From: Flagellatimonas centrodinii
GTDB taxonomy: Bacteria; Pseudomonadota; Gammaproteobacteria; Nevskiales; Nevskiaceae
DNA length: 64,000 nucleotides
Assembly (NCBI RefSeq): GCF_016918765.2
Contig: NZ_CP092104.1
Location: 1,364,001 to 1,428,000, forward strand
Direction: 5' to 3'
In this document: piece after piece, positions 31,953 to 41,865 of the stretch
Position numbering within the stretch: position 1 is the first letter of the stretch
Layout: every line of letters starts with the position of its first letter
Translations under genes and position numbers: made by a program
Notes under the pieces: generated by a model
The model's input: only the letters and a program-made list of their open reading frames with translations
Told to the model about the DNA's origin: nothing
Database searches by the model: none

Positions 31953-33224
31953 TCACAACCGCGCAGCCATCTCCGTCCATGCACGCTCCAACGCCTCCCG
32001 ATGCCCCGGCGCCGCAATCGCGATCAAGGCCTTCGCGCGGCCGTGCACATCCAACCCGCGCAGCGCGGCAGTGCCCTGCTCGGTCACCACGTAATCCGCA
32101 CAGTGGCGCGGTAGTGCGGTCAAGCCAGGCGCGCCCAGAGTTGGCACGATGCGGGTGAAGCGGCCGTCGTCGGTGGCCGACGACAACGCAATGATCGACC
32201 GTCCGCCAGGCGACAGCAGGGCGCCGCTCACGAAGGGGGGCAGCCCGCCAACCCCGGCCAGCAGCCGACCCTTGAGGCTGTCGGCATTGACCTGGCCGAA
32301 CAGGTCGACCTCCACGGCCGAATTGATGGCGCAGAAGTTGGGAATCTGGCCGATGCGCAGGGCGTTGTGGGTTTCCGCCACGGGGCGAAAGAAGAAGCTG
32401 TCATCACCGTCGATGCGGCGATAGAAGTCGGCATCGCCCAGGGCCACGCCGGCATCGACGCTGCCGCGTCCCTGCACCGCGCCCGCATCGAGCAGCCCGA
32501 TCAGCGCCGGCGACACCATGCCCGACCACACCTTCAGCCCGCGGTGCCCACGCAGCGCATCGAGAATACCGGTCTGCAGCTTGCCGATGCCGAACTCCAG
32601 GGTGTCGCCATCGCGCACCAGTTCGGCCACCCGTAGCGCGTGGGCGCGCAAGCCGTCATCCGGCTGACCGGCGTCATAGGGCAGCAGGTCGGCGTCCATC
32701 TCGAAGGCGGCATCGATGTCGCCGGCCCGTACCGAGAAGCTGCCCCGGGTGCGCGGCAGGCGCGGATTGAAATGCGCCACCCGTACCTTGGCTTTGGCCC
32801 ACACCGCCGGCAGGAAGTCGTACGCCAGCCCGAGGCTGCAGCTGCCGCTGGCATCGGGCGGTGTCAGCTGCGCCAACGCCAGGTCGATCTCGACGTTTTC
32901 CAGCAGGTCGCGATAGCTCGACGGGTGGTCCAGCGGCAGCAACTCGGCGCGGCCATCGGCGAGCCCGGCGCGCAGACCCTGGCTCATCACGTAGTTGCGC
33001 TGGCGGGCTTCGGGGTGCAGGCCGAGGTAGTCGTTGCGATTGATGCCGGGAAAGTGCATGCCGACGAAACGCACACCGGCCGCGGCCTCCGGCCGCGCCT
33101 TCAGCGCCTCGTAGAACGGCAGGCTCTCGCCGGAGACGCCGGGGACGTAAACGGTCATGCCCGGCTTGAGGCGGTCGAGCAGCTGGTCGAGGGTGCAGCG
33201 GGGGACGGTGTTCATGGTCGTCAT
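31953..33224 (-). CDS. Acetyl-CoA hydrolase/transferase family protein
   Basis: About 423 aa if starting at the ATG 33224 ([16 protein letters not shown]); other ATGs at 33215, 33227 and 33230 are equally possible. It contains [19 protein letters not shown], the [12 protein letters not shown] block, [12 protein letters not shown], and VYVVTEQG-like [13 protein letters not shown] near the C-terminus, as in the class I CoA-transferases (cat1/acetyl-CoA hydrolase). Expected to move or release CoA on short acyl-CoAs. It is convergent with scoB across the repeat. Confidence 0.85.
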   Translation of the reverse strand: MTTMNTVPRCTLDQLLDRLKPGMTVYVPGVSGESLPFYEALKARPEAAAGVRFVGMHFPGINRNDYLGLHPEARQRNYVMSQGLRAGLADGRAELLPLDHPSSYRDLLENVEIDLALAQLTPPDASGSCSLGLAYDFLPAVWAKAKVRVAHFNPRLPRTRGSFSVRAGDIDAAFEMDADLLPYDAGQPDDGLRAHALRVAELVRDGDTLEFGIGKLQTGILDALRGHRGLKVWSGMVSPALIGLLDAGAVQGRGSVDAGVALGDADFYRRIDGDDSFFFRPVAETHNALRIGQIPNFCAINSAVEVDLFGQVNADSLKGRLLAGVGGLPPFVSGALLSPGGRSIIALSSATDDGRFTRIVPTLGAPGLTALPRHCADYVVTEQGTAALRGLDVHGRAKALIAIAAPGHREALERAWTEMAARL

Positions 33225-33347
33225 CATCATGGCTGTGCCGGCGCCGTCAAGCTGCATGCGGAGGTTGTCGGGGGCGGGCTGAATTTGCCGTTGCGGCGTC
33301 ATCTGGGGGCGGTAGGCTATCGGGCTGTCCCCAACGCCATCGTTCCG

Positions 33348-33656
33348 ATGAGACGATCCGCCTTGTTGCTGTGCCTGACCCTCACCGCCTGCGGTGGCGA
33401 CGGATCGACGTCGTTGTCGGTGGTGCCGACCGTCGCGCCCACACCCACCCCAACCCCAACACCAACCCCAACCTCGACGCCTGCGCCGACGCCGGACCCA
33501 ACCCCAACCCCGACGCCCGTGCCCTCGGCATCACCCAGTCCGAGCCCGAGCCCGACGCCCTCCCCCAGTCCTGCCCCCACCCCCGATCCTTATGCCGAAG
33601 CCCGCCAGCTGTTCGAACGCGAACAGGCGCTGCGGGCCAAGGCGGAAGCCCTGTGA
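33348..33656 (+). CDS. Small lipoprotein with Pro-Thr/Pro-Ser tether
   Basis: Protein of 102 aa. A type II signal peptide ends at LTLTAC, with Cys at about residue 15. Residues 28-80 are almost entirely PT then PS dipeptides, and a short charged C-terminal helix follows ([19 protein letters not shown]). This looks like an outer-membrane lipoprotein with an extended spacer, possibly crossing the periplasm. No function is known. It lies 8 bp upstream of the Zn-phospholipase-like gene. The same tether style appears in the lipoprotein at 52533. Confidence 0.75.
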   Translation: MRRSALLLCLTLTACGGDGSTSLSVVPTVAPTPTPTPTPTPTSTPAPTPDPTPTPTPVPSASPSPSPSPTPSPSPAPTPDPYAEARQLFEREQALRAKAEAL

Positions 33657-33664
33657 GCCCAGCC

Positions 33665-35029
33665 ATGAAGTCTGTCCGCGTCGTCGTCACAGCCGCCCTG
33701 TTGGCTGCCTGTCTCCCCGTGCATGCCGCCGGCATGGTGGTGCACGCCTTGATGGCCGATTACGCCCGTCAGCACTTGCCGACCGCACACCCGCTCAAGC
33801 GCATTCTCGACCAGCATCGTCCGGCCCTGCTGGCAGGCGCGATGTACCCGGACGGCGGCTATGCCACCGGCGCCCTGTTCCCGGAAGACCGCGATGTGGC
33901 GGAGAACGCCCACTGGGAATACTTCGTCAACCCGCTGATGCAGCTGCTGCATGAGCGCGGCTGCGCGACCGCGGTGGGTGCGGACAATCCGCTGCCGCTG
34001 ATCGGCGGTACCCTCGACTTCCTGGTCAACCTGCAACAGGTGGAGGTGCCACTGGCCGATATCCGCCGCAGTGATGATTGCGGCAGCCTGGTGGCATTTG
34101 CCATGGGGGTGGCCGCCCATGGCATGGGCGATGAGGTGTGGGATGCCCTGTTCGAGCCGGTCGTCCGGGAGCGTGGGGAACACATCGGCAACAGCCCCGC
34201 CAACCTTCTCGACAGCTTTCCGCCCGGCGCCGACACCAGCGCCGGTCAGCTGCTGCGCGGGCTGATCGGCGATGCCCCGTTCGAGGCGCTGGCGCAGGCC
34301 TTCGATCCCCTGTCGCTCAACAGCATCGAGTACGCCATGGACGTGATGGCGATCTTCGAACATGACCTGTGGCTACAGATCCCCTACCTGGAATTTCCGC
34401 CCGACTCGGTCCTGGTGGATGCCTATGCCCGAACCGGTCGCAACGACCCCGCAGTGACCGCGTTTGCCGTGCAACGCACCGCACTGGCGACTCGCACTTT
34501 GGTGCTGGCCGAGCGTGCCGGTGCCGCCATCGAGATGCCGCGGGTCAGCCAGCACATGCCCTGGGCCAGTGCCAACTACTTCACCGGGCAGGGCGGTGTG
34601 CTCCACACCAGCGACATGATCAGCGGCTACTACCTGCATCTATGGAACAAGCTGGCCAATGGTCTGGAGGCGGCCCGCGGGCCGCGGGTGGTCGGCCTCC
34701 ACCCGCATCACGGCGCCGCCGATGTCCCCTTCGGGCTCACGGCCGAGCACAGCGTCATCGCTTTCCTCAGTGGTGCGGTGGACCGGGCCTCCACCGAGGC
34801 GCCCGGCGCCATCGTGGTGTTCGACGAGACCGGCGCCATCGTCCCCGGCGGCGCCAATCGCTTCGGTTATCGCGGTGATGGCGCTCACGGTCTCAGCTAT
34901 GGCTTTGACCAGCCGCTCGAGCCGGACCACGAATACACGGTGGTGGTCACCACCCGGGTGCGCGACAGTCTCGGGCGGCCACTGCAGCGGCCGCGACTGT
35001 GGCGGTTCACCACCGCAGCGGCGCCGTAA
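33665..35029 (+). CDS. Exported zinc-dependent phospholipase C-like protein with Ig-like C-terminus
   Basis: Protein of 454 aa with signal peptide MKSVRVVVTAALLAACLPVHA. The helical N-terminal two-thirds contains spaced His/Asp residues (VVHALMADYARQHL, LLAGAMYPDGGY, AENAHWEYFVNPLMQLLHE, AHGMGDEVWDALF) like the PF00882 zinc-dependent phospholipase C fold. The C-terminal ~110 residues (from about VVGLHPHHGAADVPFG) look like a bacterial Ig-like domain ending DSLGRPLQRPRLWRFTT. Activity on phospholipids is inferred from the fold. It is coupled to the upstream small lipoprotein by position. Confidence 0.65.
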   Translation: MKSVRVVVTAALLAACLPVHAAGMVVHALMADYARQHLPTAHPLKRILDQHRPALLAGAMYPDGGYATGALFPEDRDVAENAHWEYFVNPLMQLLHERGCATAVGADNPLPLIGGTLDFLVNLQQVEVPLADIRRSDDCGSLVAFAMGVAAHGMGDEVWDALFEPVVRERGEHIGNSPANLLDSFPPGADTSAGQLLRGLIGDAPFEALAQAFDPLSLNSIEYAMDVMAIFEHDLWLQIPYLEFPPDSVLVDAYARTGRNDPAVTAFAVQRTALATRTLVLAERAGAAIEMPRVSQHMPWASANYFTGQGGVLHTSDMISGYYLHLWNKLANGLEAARGPRVVGLHPHHGAADVPFGLTAEHSVIAFLSGAVDRASTEAPGAIVVFDETGAIVPGGANRFGYRGDGAHGLSYGFDQPLEPDHEYTVVVTTRVRDSLGRPLQRPRLWRFTTAAAP

Positions 35030-35098
35030 CCGGAGGCAGGTGCACTCTACACTGGGGGGCCGATCCCGACCGTCTTGCCGGTCCGGTGGATCTCTGTC

Positions 35099-35716
35099 CT
35101 AGAACGAACTGCCCGGCTGGCGCAGGAAGTGGTTCTCGGCCGGCGTCGGATCACGCCCCAAGGCCCCGTTTCGGTGGGGAAAACGGCCGAACTGGGCGAC
35201 GATCTCCAGATGCCGACGGGCATAGTCGTGAAAGTCGCGAAACAGCGCCTGCTGTGCGGTCGGGACCAGGTCGATCAGCCGGGCCATCAATGCGACGCAC
35301 TCCTGCTGGTCGTCCAGATGTTCGGAGTGTTCGAGCGGCAGGTAGAAGAACACGCGCTCCAGCGGCGTCAGCGACTGGTCCATGCCGAGCAGGATGCCGC
35401 CCTCGGCCCAGTCCAGCGCCAGCCGGTCATGCAGGAAGGCCCGCCGGTCATTACGGTAGAGATTGCGCGAAAACTGGTCGACCAGCAGGATCAGCGCCAG
35501 CCGTCCCAGTGGTTGGTGCGCCCAGCTGTGCAGCTCGCCCATCAGCGCCTGCTCGCGCAGCGCCCCGAAGCGTTGGCGGATGTCGGCATCGGTCTCGGTG
35601 TCGGCGCCGAACCAACGGCCCCGGTAGATTTCCGCGACCCGTCGCGGATCGGCGTCACGGTCGTCGCCGAACCAGTAGGTCAGGACGTCGTTCGCCTGTG
35701 GCGTCTTGGTGTTCAT
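35099..35716 (-). CDS. DUF924 family protein
   Basis: Protein of 205 aa with the DUF924 hallmarks: DVLTYWFGDD near the N-terminus, GRWFGADTETDADIRQRF, LALILLVDQFSRNLYR, FFYLPLEHSEHLDDQ and IVAQFGRFPHRN. Helical TPR-like fold; function unknown. It is a widespread conserved single gene. The 117-bp gap to the AraC gene upstream holds nothing recognisable. Confidence 0.92.
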   Translation of the reverse strand: MNTKTPQANDVLTYWFGDDRDADPRRVAEIYRGRWFGADTETDADIRQRFGALREQALMGELHSWAHQPLGRLALILLVDQFSRNLYRNDRRAFLHDRLALDWAEGGILLGMDQSLTPLERVFFYLPLEHSEHLDDQQECVALMARLIDLVPTAQQALFRDFHDYARRHLEIVAQFGRFPHRNGALGRDPTPAENHFLRQPGSSF

Positions 35717-35833
35717 CGGTGTCCCCGGCAGCAGGCGCAGCCACCCCCTGCATACGGGTTGTGGCAGCAGGGGTCGAGGATGCGCCCGGGTGCCGGCCTT
35801 GCCTAGAGGCGACCGCCCGGTGTCACAAAAAAT

Positions 35834-36895
35834 TCACACAAGCGCTGCGGTGTCGCGGCGGTCGCGAAAGGCGCCGGGCGAGGTGCCGGTCCACTTCTGG
35901 AACGCACGGTGGAAGGCACTGGGCTCGGCAAACCCGAGTGCCGCCGCGATATCGGGGATACCGCGCGAGGACTGGCGCAGCAGCCGAATGGCGAGGTCGC
36001 GGCGCAGACCGTCCTTGATCAATCGGAACGAGGTGCCCTCGGCGTCGAGTCGACGCCGCAGGGTCGACGGGCTCAGGGCAAGCTCGGCAGCGAAATCCTC
36101 GAACCCCAGCGCAAAGCCACGGGGACCATGCTTGAGCGCGCGGCGTACGTGGGCAGCGAGGCTGCGCGGGTTGCGATACTTGACGATGAAATTGGCCGGC
36201 GCGCCACGCAGGAACTCACGCGCCGTGCGTTCGGTCTGCACCACCGGCGCCCGCAGGTCGTCCGCGGCAAAGCGGAAGCAGGTCGGCGCCCGATTGAAAA
36301 CAATGTCGCGGGCGTAGATGCGCGGGTACTCGTCGGCCCAGGCGGGGGCGGGATAGGCAAAGTGCGCGCGCAGCATCACCACCCGGCGATCCACCAGCCA
36401 GCTGATCAGGCCCTGCAGCAGGATGAACAGCGTCTCATGGGCGAACACCCGCGGTGCGACCCCCCGATCGCGGACCGTGACCTGGGCGAAATCCCCCACC
36501 ACTTCGAGGCGCACCTGCACGTCGTCGAGCAGCAGGTTGAGCAGCCGACAGGCGCGGATCAGCGCGGTTTCCAGGGTGCGGGCATGAATGCAGAGGTGGC
36601 ACAGTGTGGCGAAGCTGCCGACTTTCATGCGGCCGCTGTCCTGACCGAAGAACTCGTCATCGAGCGCCTCGGCCACCCCCAGCCAGAGCCGGCCGAACGC
36701 GCTTGCGCTGACCCGGCCGCCGTCGCTGGCCAGCAGCCCGGGATCGATGCCTGCGGCGCGCAGCAGGCCATCGGCATCACCCCCGCGCGCACGAACCCCC
36801 TCCAGGGCTTCTCGGACGAAGGCAACGGCAACACTGTCTCGTTCCACGGCGCGACCACCGGACAGGAGGATGGCCACAATGGCAAAATCGGTCAC
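35834..36895 (-). CDS. AraC-family regulator with arabinose-binding-type N-terminal domain
   Basis: Protein of 353 aa from a GTG at 36895; a GTG at 36847 ([15 protein letters not shown]) may be the true start. The N-terminal sensing domain is of the OruR/ArgR type, and the C-terminal HTH pair is at about 275-340 ([47 protein letters not shown]). It is divergent from icmF across a 97-bp gap, so it probably responds to a branched or short-chain metabolite and controls icmF and the thiolase. Confidence 0.88.
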   Translation of the reverse strand: MTDFAIVAILLSGGRAVERDSVAVAFVREALEGVRARGGDADGLLRAAGIDPGLLASDGGRVSASAFGRLWLGVAEALDDEFFGQDSGRMKVGSFATLCHLCIHARTLETALIRACRLLNLLLDDVQVRLEVVGDFAQVTVRDRGVAPRVFAHETLFILLQGLISWLVDRRVVMLRAHFAYPAPAWADEYPRIYARDIVFNRAPTCFRFAADDLRAPVVQTERTAREFLRGAPANFIVKYRNPRSLAAHVRRALKHGPRGFALGFEDFAAELALSPSTLRRRLDAEGTSFRLIKDGLRRDLAIRLLRQSSRGIPDIAAALGFAEPSAFHRAFQKWTGTSPGAFRDRRDTAALV

Positions 36896-36992
36896 CCGTC
36901 ACAAGCGATTCGGGCATCGGCCGGGGGCGCCGATCCGCCTAAAATTCGCGGTTGCCCCTGCGAGGGGCCCGCCCACCACCCCGGAGCCCGGC

Positions 36993-39900
36993 ATGAACAA
37001 TCCCGCCGCCATCACCAAGCCGCAGCCCTACAAGGCGAACCACAAGGTCCGTCTGGTGACCGCGACCTCGCTGTTCGATGGCCATGACGCCTCGATCAAC
37101 ATCATGCGGCGCATCCTCCAGGCCTCCGGAGCCGAGGTGATTCACCTCGGGCACAACCGCTCGGTGGGCGAGATCGTCAACGCTGCGCTGCAGGAGGATG
37201 CCCAGGCCATCGCCATCACCTCCTACCAGGGGGGGCATGTCGAGTTTCTCCAATACATGGTGGATTTGCTGCGCGAGAACGGCGGCGACAACATCAAGAT
37301 CTACGGCGGCGGTGGCGGGGTCATCGTGCCGTCCGAGATCAAGGCGCTGATGGACTACGGCGTGACCCGGCTGTATTCGCCCGAAGACGGCGCCACATTG
37401 GGTCTGCAGGGCATGATCGACGACGTCGTGCGCGGTGCCGACTATGACATCTGCGCACTGGCGCCCAAGGCCGATCAGGCCGTCGAGGCGCTGAAATCGG
37501 GTGACCGTCGGCAGCTGGCACGGGTGATCAGTGCCATCGAGAACGGTGCGTATTCCGATGCCGAGCGGCAGGCGATCCGCGATGCCGCTGCCGATGTCGC
37601 GGTGCCCAGTCTGGGGATCACCGGCACCGGGGGCGCCGGCAAGTCGTCGTTGACCGACGAACTGGTGTTGCGCCTGCGGCTGGATCAGGCCGACAAGCCG
37701 CGGGTGGCGATCATCTCCATCGACCCCTCGCGCAAGCGCACCGGCGGCGCCCTGCTGGGCGACCGCATCCGCATGAATGCCATCGAGCACGAAAACATCT
37801 ACATGCGTTCGCTGGCCACCCGCGACACCGGCAGCGAACTGTCGGCGGCGCTGCCGGACGTGATGGCAGCCTGCCGCCTGTCGGGCTTCGACCTGATCGT
37901 CGTCGAAACTTCCGGCATCGGTCAGGGCGATGCCGCCATCGTGCCGTTCGTCGATGTCTCGCTGTACGTGATGACGCCGGAATTCGGCGCCGCCAGTCAG
38001 TTGGAGAAGATCGACATGCTCGACTTCGCCGACTTCATCGCCCTCAACAAGTTCGACCGCAAGGGCGCCGAGGATGCGCTGCGCGACGTGCGCAAGCAGT
38101 ACCAGCGCAACCGCGAGCGGTTCATGGAATCCCCCGAGGCGATGCCGGTGTTCGGCACCATGGCCTCACGCTTCAATGACGACGGTGTCACTGCCCTGTA
38201 CCAGGCCATTCTGCCGGCGCTGGTGGCGAAGGGGTTCGATGCCGCGCCGTCGACCCTGGCGACGGTGACGGTGAAGGCCTCGACCATCCGTCGCGCGGTG
38301 GTGCCGCCTGACCGCGTTCGTTACCTCGCCGAGATTGCCGGCGAGGTGCGCGACTATCACCAGACCATCGAACAGCAGTGCCGCGTGGTGCGGGAACGTG
38401 AGGCCTTGGCCATCAGCCGCCGCCTGCTCGGGGATGACCCGGCGGGGGCAAGCCTTGAAGCCCTGGAGCAGACCAAGGACGGCGAACTGCTGCCCGGCCC
38501 GCGGCGCCTGCTCAATGACTGGCGCACGGTGGTCGACCAGTATTCGGGTGATGCCCATGTGGTGAAGATCCGCGACAAGGAAATCCGCACCGTCCTCACC
38601 ACCACCTCGTTGTCGGGCAGCAAGATCCGCAAGGTGTCGCTGCCGCGTTTCGAGGATCCGGGCGAGCTGTTGCGGTTCCTGATGAAGGAGAACCTGCCGG
38701 GGTATTTCCCGTTCACCGCCGGCGTGTTCCCGTTCAAGCGTGAAGGGGAAGACCCCACCCGCATGTTCGCCGGCGAGGGCGATGCCTTCCGTACCAACCG
38801 CCGCTTCAAGCGGGTGTCCGAAGGGATGCCGGCGCACCGTCTGTCCACCGCGTTCGACTCGGTCACGCTATACGGATGGGACCCGGCGCTGCGGCCGGAC
38901 ATCTACGGCAAGATCGGCAACTCCGGGGTGTCGATCTGCACGCTCGATGACATGAAGGTGCTGTACTCCGGGTTCGACCTCTGTGCGCCGACCACCTCGG
39001 TGTCGATGACCATCAATGGCCCGGCGCCGATGATCCTGGCGATGTTCATGAACACCGCCATCGACCAGCAGGTCGAACAGTTCGCCGAGAAGAATGGTCG
39101 CGCCCCGGATGCCGAAGAGCATGCCCAGCTGCGCGCCTACGCGCTGTCGACGGTGCGCGGTACCGTGCAGGCCGACATTCTCAAGGAGGACCAGGGCCAG
39201 AACACCTGCATTTTCAGCACCGAGTTCGCGCTGAAGATGATGGGCGACATCCAGCAGTATTTTGTCGAACACAAGGTGCGCAACTTCTACTCGGTGTCGA
39301 TCTCCGGATACCACATTGCCGAGGCCGGGGCGAACCCGATCAGCCAGCTCGCGTTCACCCTCTCCAACGGCTTCACCTATGTCGAGAGCTATCTGGCGCG
39401 CGGCATGCACATCGACGACTTCGCGCCCAACCTGAGCTTCTTCTTCAGCAACGGCATGGACCCGGAGTACTCGGTGATCGGCCGCGTCGCCCGCCGCATC
39501 TGGGCGGTGGCGATGAAGCACAAGTACGGCGGCAACGAACGCAGCCAGAAACTGAAGTACCACGTCCAGACCTCGGGCCGATCACTGCACGCGCAGGAGA
39601 TGTCGTTCAACGATATCCGCACCACGCTGCAGGCCTTGCTGGCCATCTACGACAACTGCAACAGCCTGCACACCAACGCCTATGACGAGGCGATCACCAC
39701 CCCTACCGAGGAATCGGTGCGGCGTGCCATGGCGATCCAGCTCATCATCAACCGCGAGTTCGGGCTGGCGAAGAACGAGAATCCCCTGCAGGGCAGCTTC
39801 ATCATCGACGAGCTGACCGATCTGGTGGAGGAGGCCGTGCTCAAGGAGTTCGAGGCCATCGCCAACCGTGGCGGCGTGCTGGGCGCCATGGAGACCGGCT

Positions 39901-40256
39901 ACCAGCGTGGCAAGATTCAGGAAGAGTCGATGCACTACGAGCACAAAAAACATGATGGTTCGCTGCCGCTGATCGGCGTCAACACCTTCCGCAACCCGAA
40001 AGGCGATGACGGGGCGTTCGAGATCGAACTGGCGCGCTCCACTGATGACGAGAAGCAGTCCCAGCTCAAGCGTCTGGGCGAGTTCCAGGCCCGCAACGCC
40101 GAGCCGGCGGAGGCCGTCCTCAGCCGCCTGCGCGACACCGTGATGAACGACGGCAACACCTTCGAGGTGTTGATGGACGCGGTGCGGCACTGCTCACTGG
40201 GGCAGATCACCCATACGCTCTATGACGTCGGCGGGCGCTATCGCCGCAACATGTGA
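36993..40256 (+). CDS. icmF: Fused isobutyryl-CoA mutase (IcmF)
   Basis: Protein of 1087 aa, the family's usual length. Domain order: B12-binding (DGHD with axial H31, SYQGGH, GGGGGVI, residues 15-150), G-protein chaperone (P-loop GTGGAGKSS at 210-218, [18 protein letters not shown], to about 500), and mutase TIM barrel (from about 560, with [16 protein letters not shown] and [14 protein letters not shown]). It interconverts isobutyryl-CoA and n-butyryl-CoA using adenosylcobalamin, and GTP use supports cofactor loading and repair. Isovaleryl/pivalyl activity occurs in some homologues. The thiolase gene follows after 34 bp. Confidence 0.96.
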   Translation: MNNPAAITKPQPYKANHKVRLVTATSLFDGHDASINIMRRILQASGAEVIHLGHNRSVGEIVNAALQEDAQAIAITSYQGGHVEFLQYMVDLLRENGGDNIKIYGGGGGVIVPSEIKALMDYGVTRLYSPEDGATLGLQGMIDDVVRGADYDICALAPKADQAVEALKSGDRRQLARVISAIENGAYSDAERQAIRDAAADVAVPSLGITGTGGAGKSSLTDELVLRLRLDQADKPRVAIISIDPSRKRTGGALLGDRIRMNAIEHENIYMRSLATRDTGSELSAALPDVMAACRLSGFDLIVVETSGIGQGDAAIVPFVDVSLYVMTPEFGAASQLEKIDMLDFADFIALNKFDRKGAEDALRDVRKQYQRNRERFMESPEAMPVFGTMASRFNDDGVTALYQAILPALVAKGFDAAPSTLATVTVKASTIRRAVVPPDRVRYLAEIAGEVRDYHQTIEQQCRVVREREALAISRRLLGDDPAGASLEALEQTKDGELLPGPRRLLNDWRTVVDQYSGDAHVVKIRDKEIRTVLTTTSLSGSKIRKVSLPRFEDPGELLRFLMKENLPGYFPFTAGVFPFKREGEDPTRMFAGEGDAFRTNRRFKRVSEGMPAHRLSTAFDSVTLYGWDPALRPDIYGKIGNSGVSICTLDDMKVLYSGFDLCAPTTSVSMTINGPAPMILAMFMNTAIDQQVEQFAEKNGRAPDAEEHAQLRAYALSTVRGTVQADILKEDQGQNTCIFSTEFALKMMGDIQQYFVEHKVRNFYSVSISGYHIAEAGANPISQLAFTLSNGFTYVESYLARGMHIDDFAPNLSFFFSNGMDPEYSVIGRVARRIWAVAMKHKYGGNERSQKLKYHVQTSGRSLHAQEMSFNDIRTTLQALLAIYDNCNSLHTNAYDEAITTPTEESVRRAMAIQLIINREFGLAKNENPLQGSFIIDELTDLVEEAVLKEFEAIANRGGVLGAMETGYQRGKIQEESMHYEHKKHDGSLPLIGVNTFRNPKGDDGAFEIELARSTDDEKQSQLKRLGEFQARNAEPAEAVLSRLRDTVMNDGNTFEVLMDAVRHCSLGQITHTLYDVGGRYRRNM

Positions 40257-40290
40257 GAACTGAAGATTCCCTTTTGACGAGGTATTGGCT

Positions 40291-41478
40291 ATGAGCAACA
40301 CACAGGAACTTTTCGTCGTCGGCGCAGCACGTACCGCCATCGGCAGTTTTGGCGGCGGTCTCAAGGATGTGCCGCTGGCCGAACTCGCCACCACCCCGAT
40401 TCGCGAGGCGATGTCGCGCGCTGGCGTGACGCCCGATCAGGTGGGCCATGTCGCCATGGGCACGGTGATCCCCACCGAGCCGCGCGATGCCTACCTGGGC
40501 CGGGTGGCGGCGATGCAGGCCGGCATTCCCAAGGAAACGCCCGCCTTCAACGTCAATCGCCTGTGTGGTTCGGGTCTGCAGGCGATCGTGTCGGTCGCCC
40601 AGAGCCTGATGCTCGGGGACGCCGAGATCGGCCTGGCCGCCGGCGCCGAGTCGATGAGTCGTGGGCCCTACCTGGTGCCCTCGGCCCGCTGGGGCGCGCG
40701 CATGGGCGACAGCCAGATGCTCGACTACACCACCGGCGTGCTGCATGACCCGTTCCAGCGCATCCACATGGGTGTGACCGCGGAAAACGTCGCCGAGCGT
40801 TATGGCATTACCCGCGAGATGCAGGACGCGCTGGCGGTCGAGAGCCAGCGCCGCGCCGCACGCGCGATTGCCGAAGGGCGCTTCAAGGAGCAGATCGTGC
40901 CGGTGGAGATCACCACTCGCAAGGGTACGGTGGTGTTTGAGGTGGACGAGCACGTGCGCGGGGACGTGACCCCCGAACAGCTCGCCAAGATGAAGCCGGT
41001 GTTCAAGAAGGAAGGCCTGGTGACCGCTGGCAATGCCTCCGGCATCAACGACGGCGCCGCCGCGATGGTACTGGCCACCGCCGGTGCGGTGCAGGCAGGT
41101 GGGCTGAAGCCCATGGCCCGCGTCGTCGCCTACGCCCATGCCGGCGTGTCGCCGGAGATCATGGGCATCGGCCCGGTGCCGGCAACCCAGGCCGTGCTCA
41201 AGCGCGCCGGTCTGACCGTGGCCGATCTCGACGTGATCGAGTCCAACGAGGCCTTCGCCGCCCAGGCCTGCGCCGTCAGCAAGGAACTCGGATTCGATCC
41301 CGCCAAGGTCAACGTCAACGGCTCCGGCATTTCACTGGGTCACCCGGTGGGCGCGACCGGCGTCATCATCGCCACCAAGGCCATTTACGAACTGCACCGC
41401 ACCGGGGGGCGCTACGCACTGGCCACCATGTGTATCGGCGGCGGGCAGGGGATTGCGGTGGTGTTTGAGCGGGTGTAG
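40291..41478 (+). CDS. Acetyl-CoA C-acyltransferase (thiolase)
   Basis: Protein of 395 aa. The nucleophile C92 is in NRLCGSGLQ, H351 in the GHPVGATG motif, and C381 in MCIGGGQG. The sequence is of the biosynthetic/BktB-like type II class, able to condense or cleave short 3-ketoacyl-CoAs. Directly downstream of icmF, it could take butyryl-derived 3-ketoacyl-CoA to acetyl-CoA. ATG 40291 is preferred over a TTG two codons upstream. Confidence 0.94.
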   Translation: MSNTQELFVVGAARTAIGSFGGGLKDVPLAELATTPIREAMSRAGVTPDQVGHVAMGTVIPTEPRDAYLGRVAAMQAGIPKETPAFNVNRLCGSGLQAIVSVAQSLMLGDAEIGLAAGAESMSRGPYLVPSARWGARMGDSQMLDYTTGVLHDPFQRIHMGVTAENVAERYGITREMQDALAVESQRRAARAIAEGRFKEQIVPVEITTRKGTVVFEVDEHVRGDVTPEQLAKMKPVFKKEGLVTAGNASGINDGAAAMVLATAGAVQAGGLKPMARVVAYAHAGVSPEIMGIGPVPATQAVLKRAGLTVADLDVIESNEAFAAQACAVSKELGFDPAKVNVNGSGISLGHPVGATGVIIATKAIYELHRTGGRYALATMCIGGGQGIAVVFERV

Positions 41479-41545
41479 GGCGAAACCGCTGCAACCGAAA
41501 TACGAGAGCGTGTCGACGGCGTCCCGTCGTCCACAACAAAACAAA

Positions 41546-41642
41546 TGTCATTGCGAGCCGCCGCAGGCGGCGCGGCAATCTCGTCGCCAAAGCAGTGCCA
41601 CCCGGACGAGATCGCCGCGGGGCTACGCCCCTCGCGATGACA
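41546..41642. repeat. Inverted-repeat-bounded intergenic element, copy 2 (intact)
   Basis: A 97-bp element whose ends TGTCATTGCGAG and CTCGCGATGACA are inverted repeats (11 of 12). It holds the internal hairpin GCCGCC-GCA-GGCGGC. Its counterpart at 31780-31872 also lies just downstream of a CDS. Likely a REP/MITE-like dispersed element. Confidence 0.85.
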
Positions 41643-41660
41643 GGGGGCTTTGGCGCGACG

Positions 41661-41834
41661 TAGGGTGAGCCTACTCGACGAACGGTGCTCGCAAAACGGC
41701 TGTCGTGCCGCGAATACACCTTGGCACTGGCCATCGTGGCGAACCGTCGCTCCGCTAATCCACCCCGGCCCGGACATCCATGTCCGGGCGTTCGCCACGC
41801 CAGCGAGCAGTGCTCGCAGGTGGGGTTCACCCTA
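41661..41834. repeat. Nested palindromic intergenic element
   Basis: Three concentric inverted repeats. Outer: TAGGGTGAGCC (41661-41671) with GGTTCACCCTA (41824-41834), 10 of 11. Middle: CGTGGCGAAC (41735-41744) with GTTCGCCACG (41790-41799), perfect. Inner: GCCCGGACAT-CC-ATGTCCGGGC (41768-41789), a perfect 10-bp stem with a 2-nt loop. The inner hairpin could end transcription from the thiolase side. Confidence 0.8.
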
Positions 41835-41865
41835 TGATGCCGCATCGGTGTCTGGAGCCCATCCA

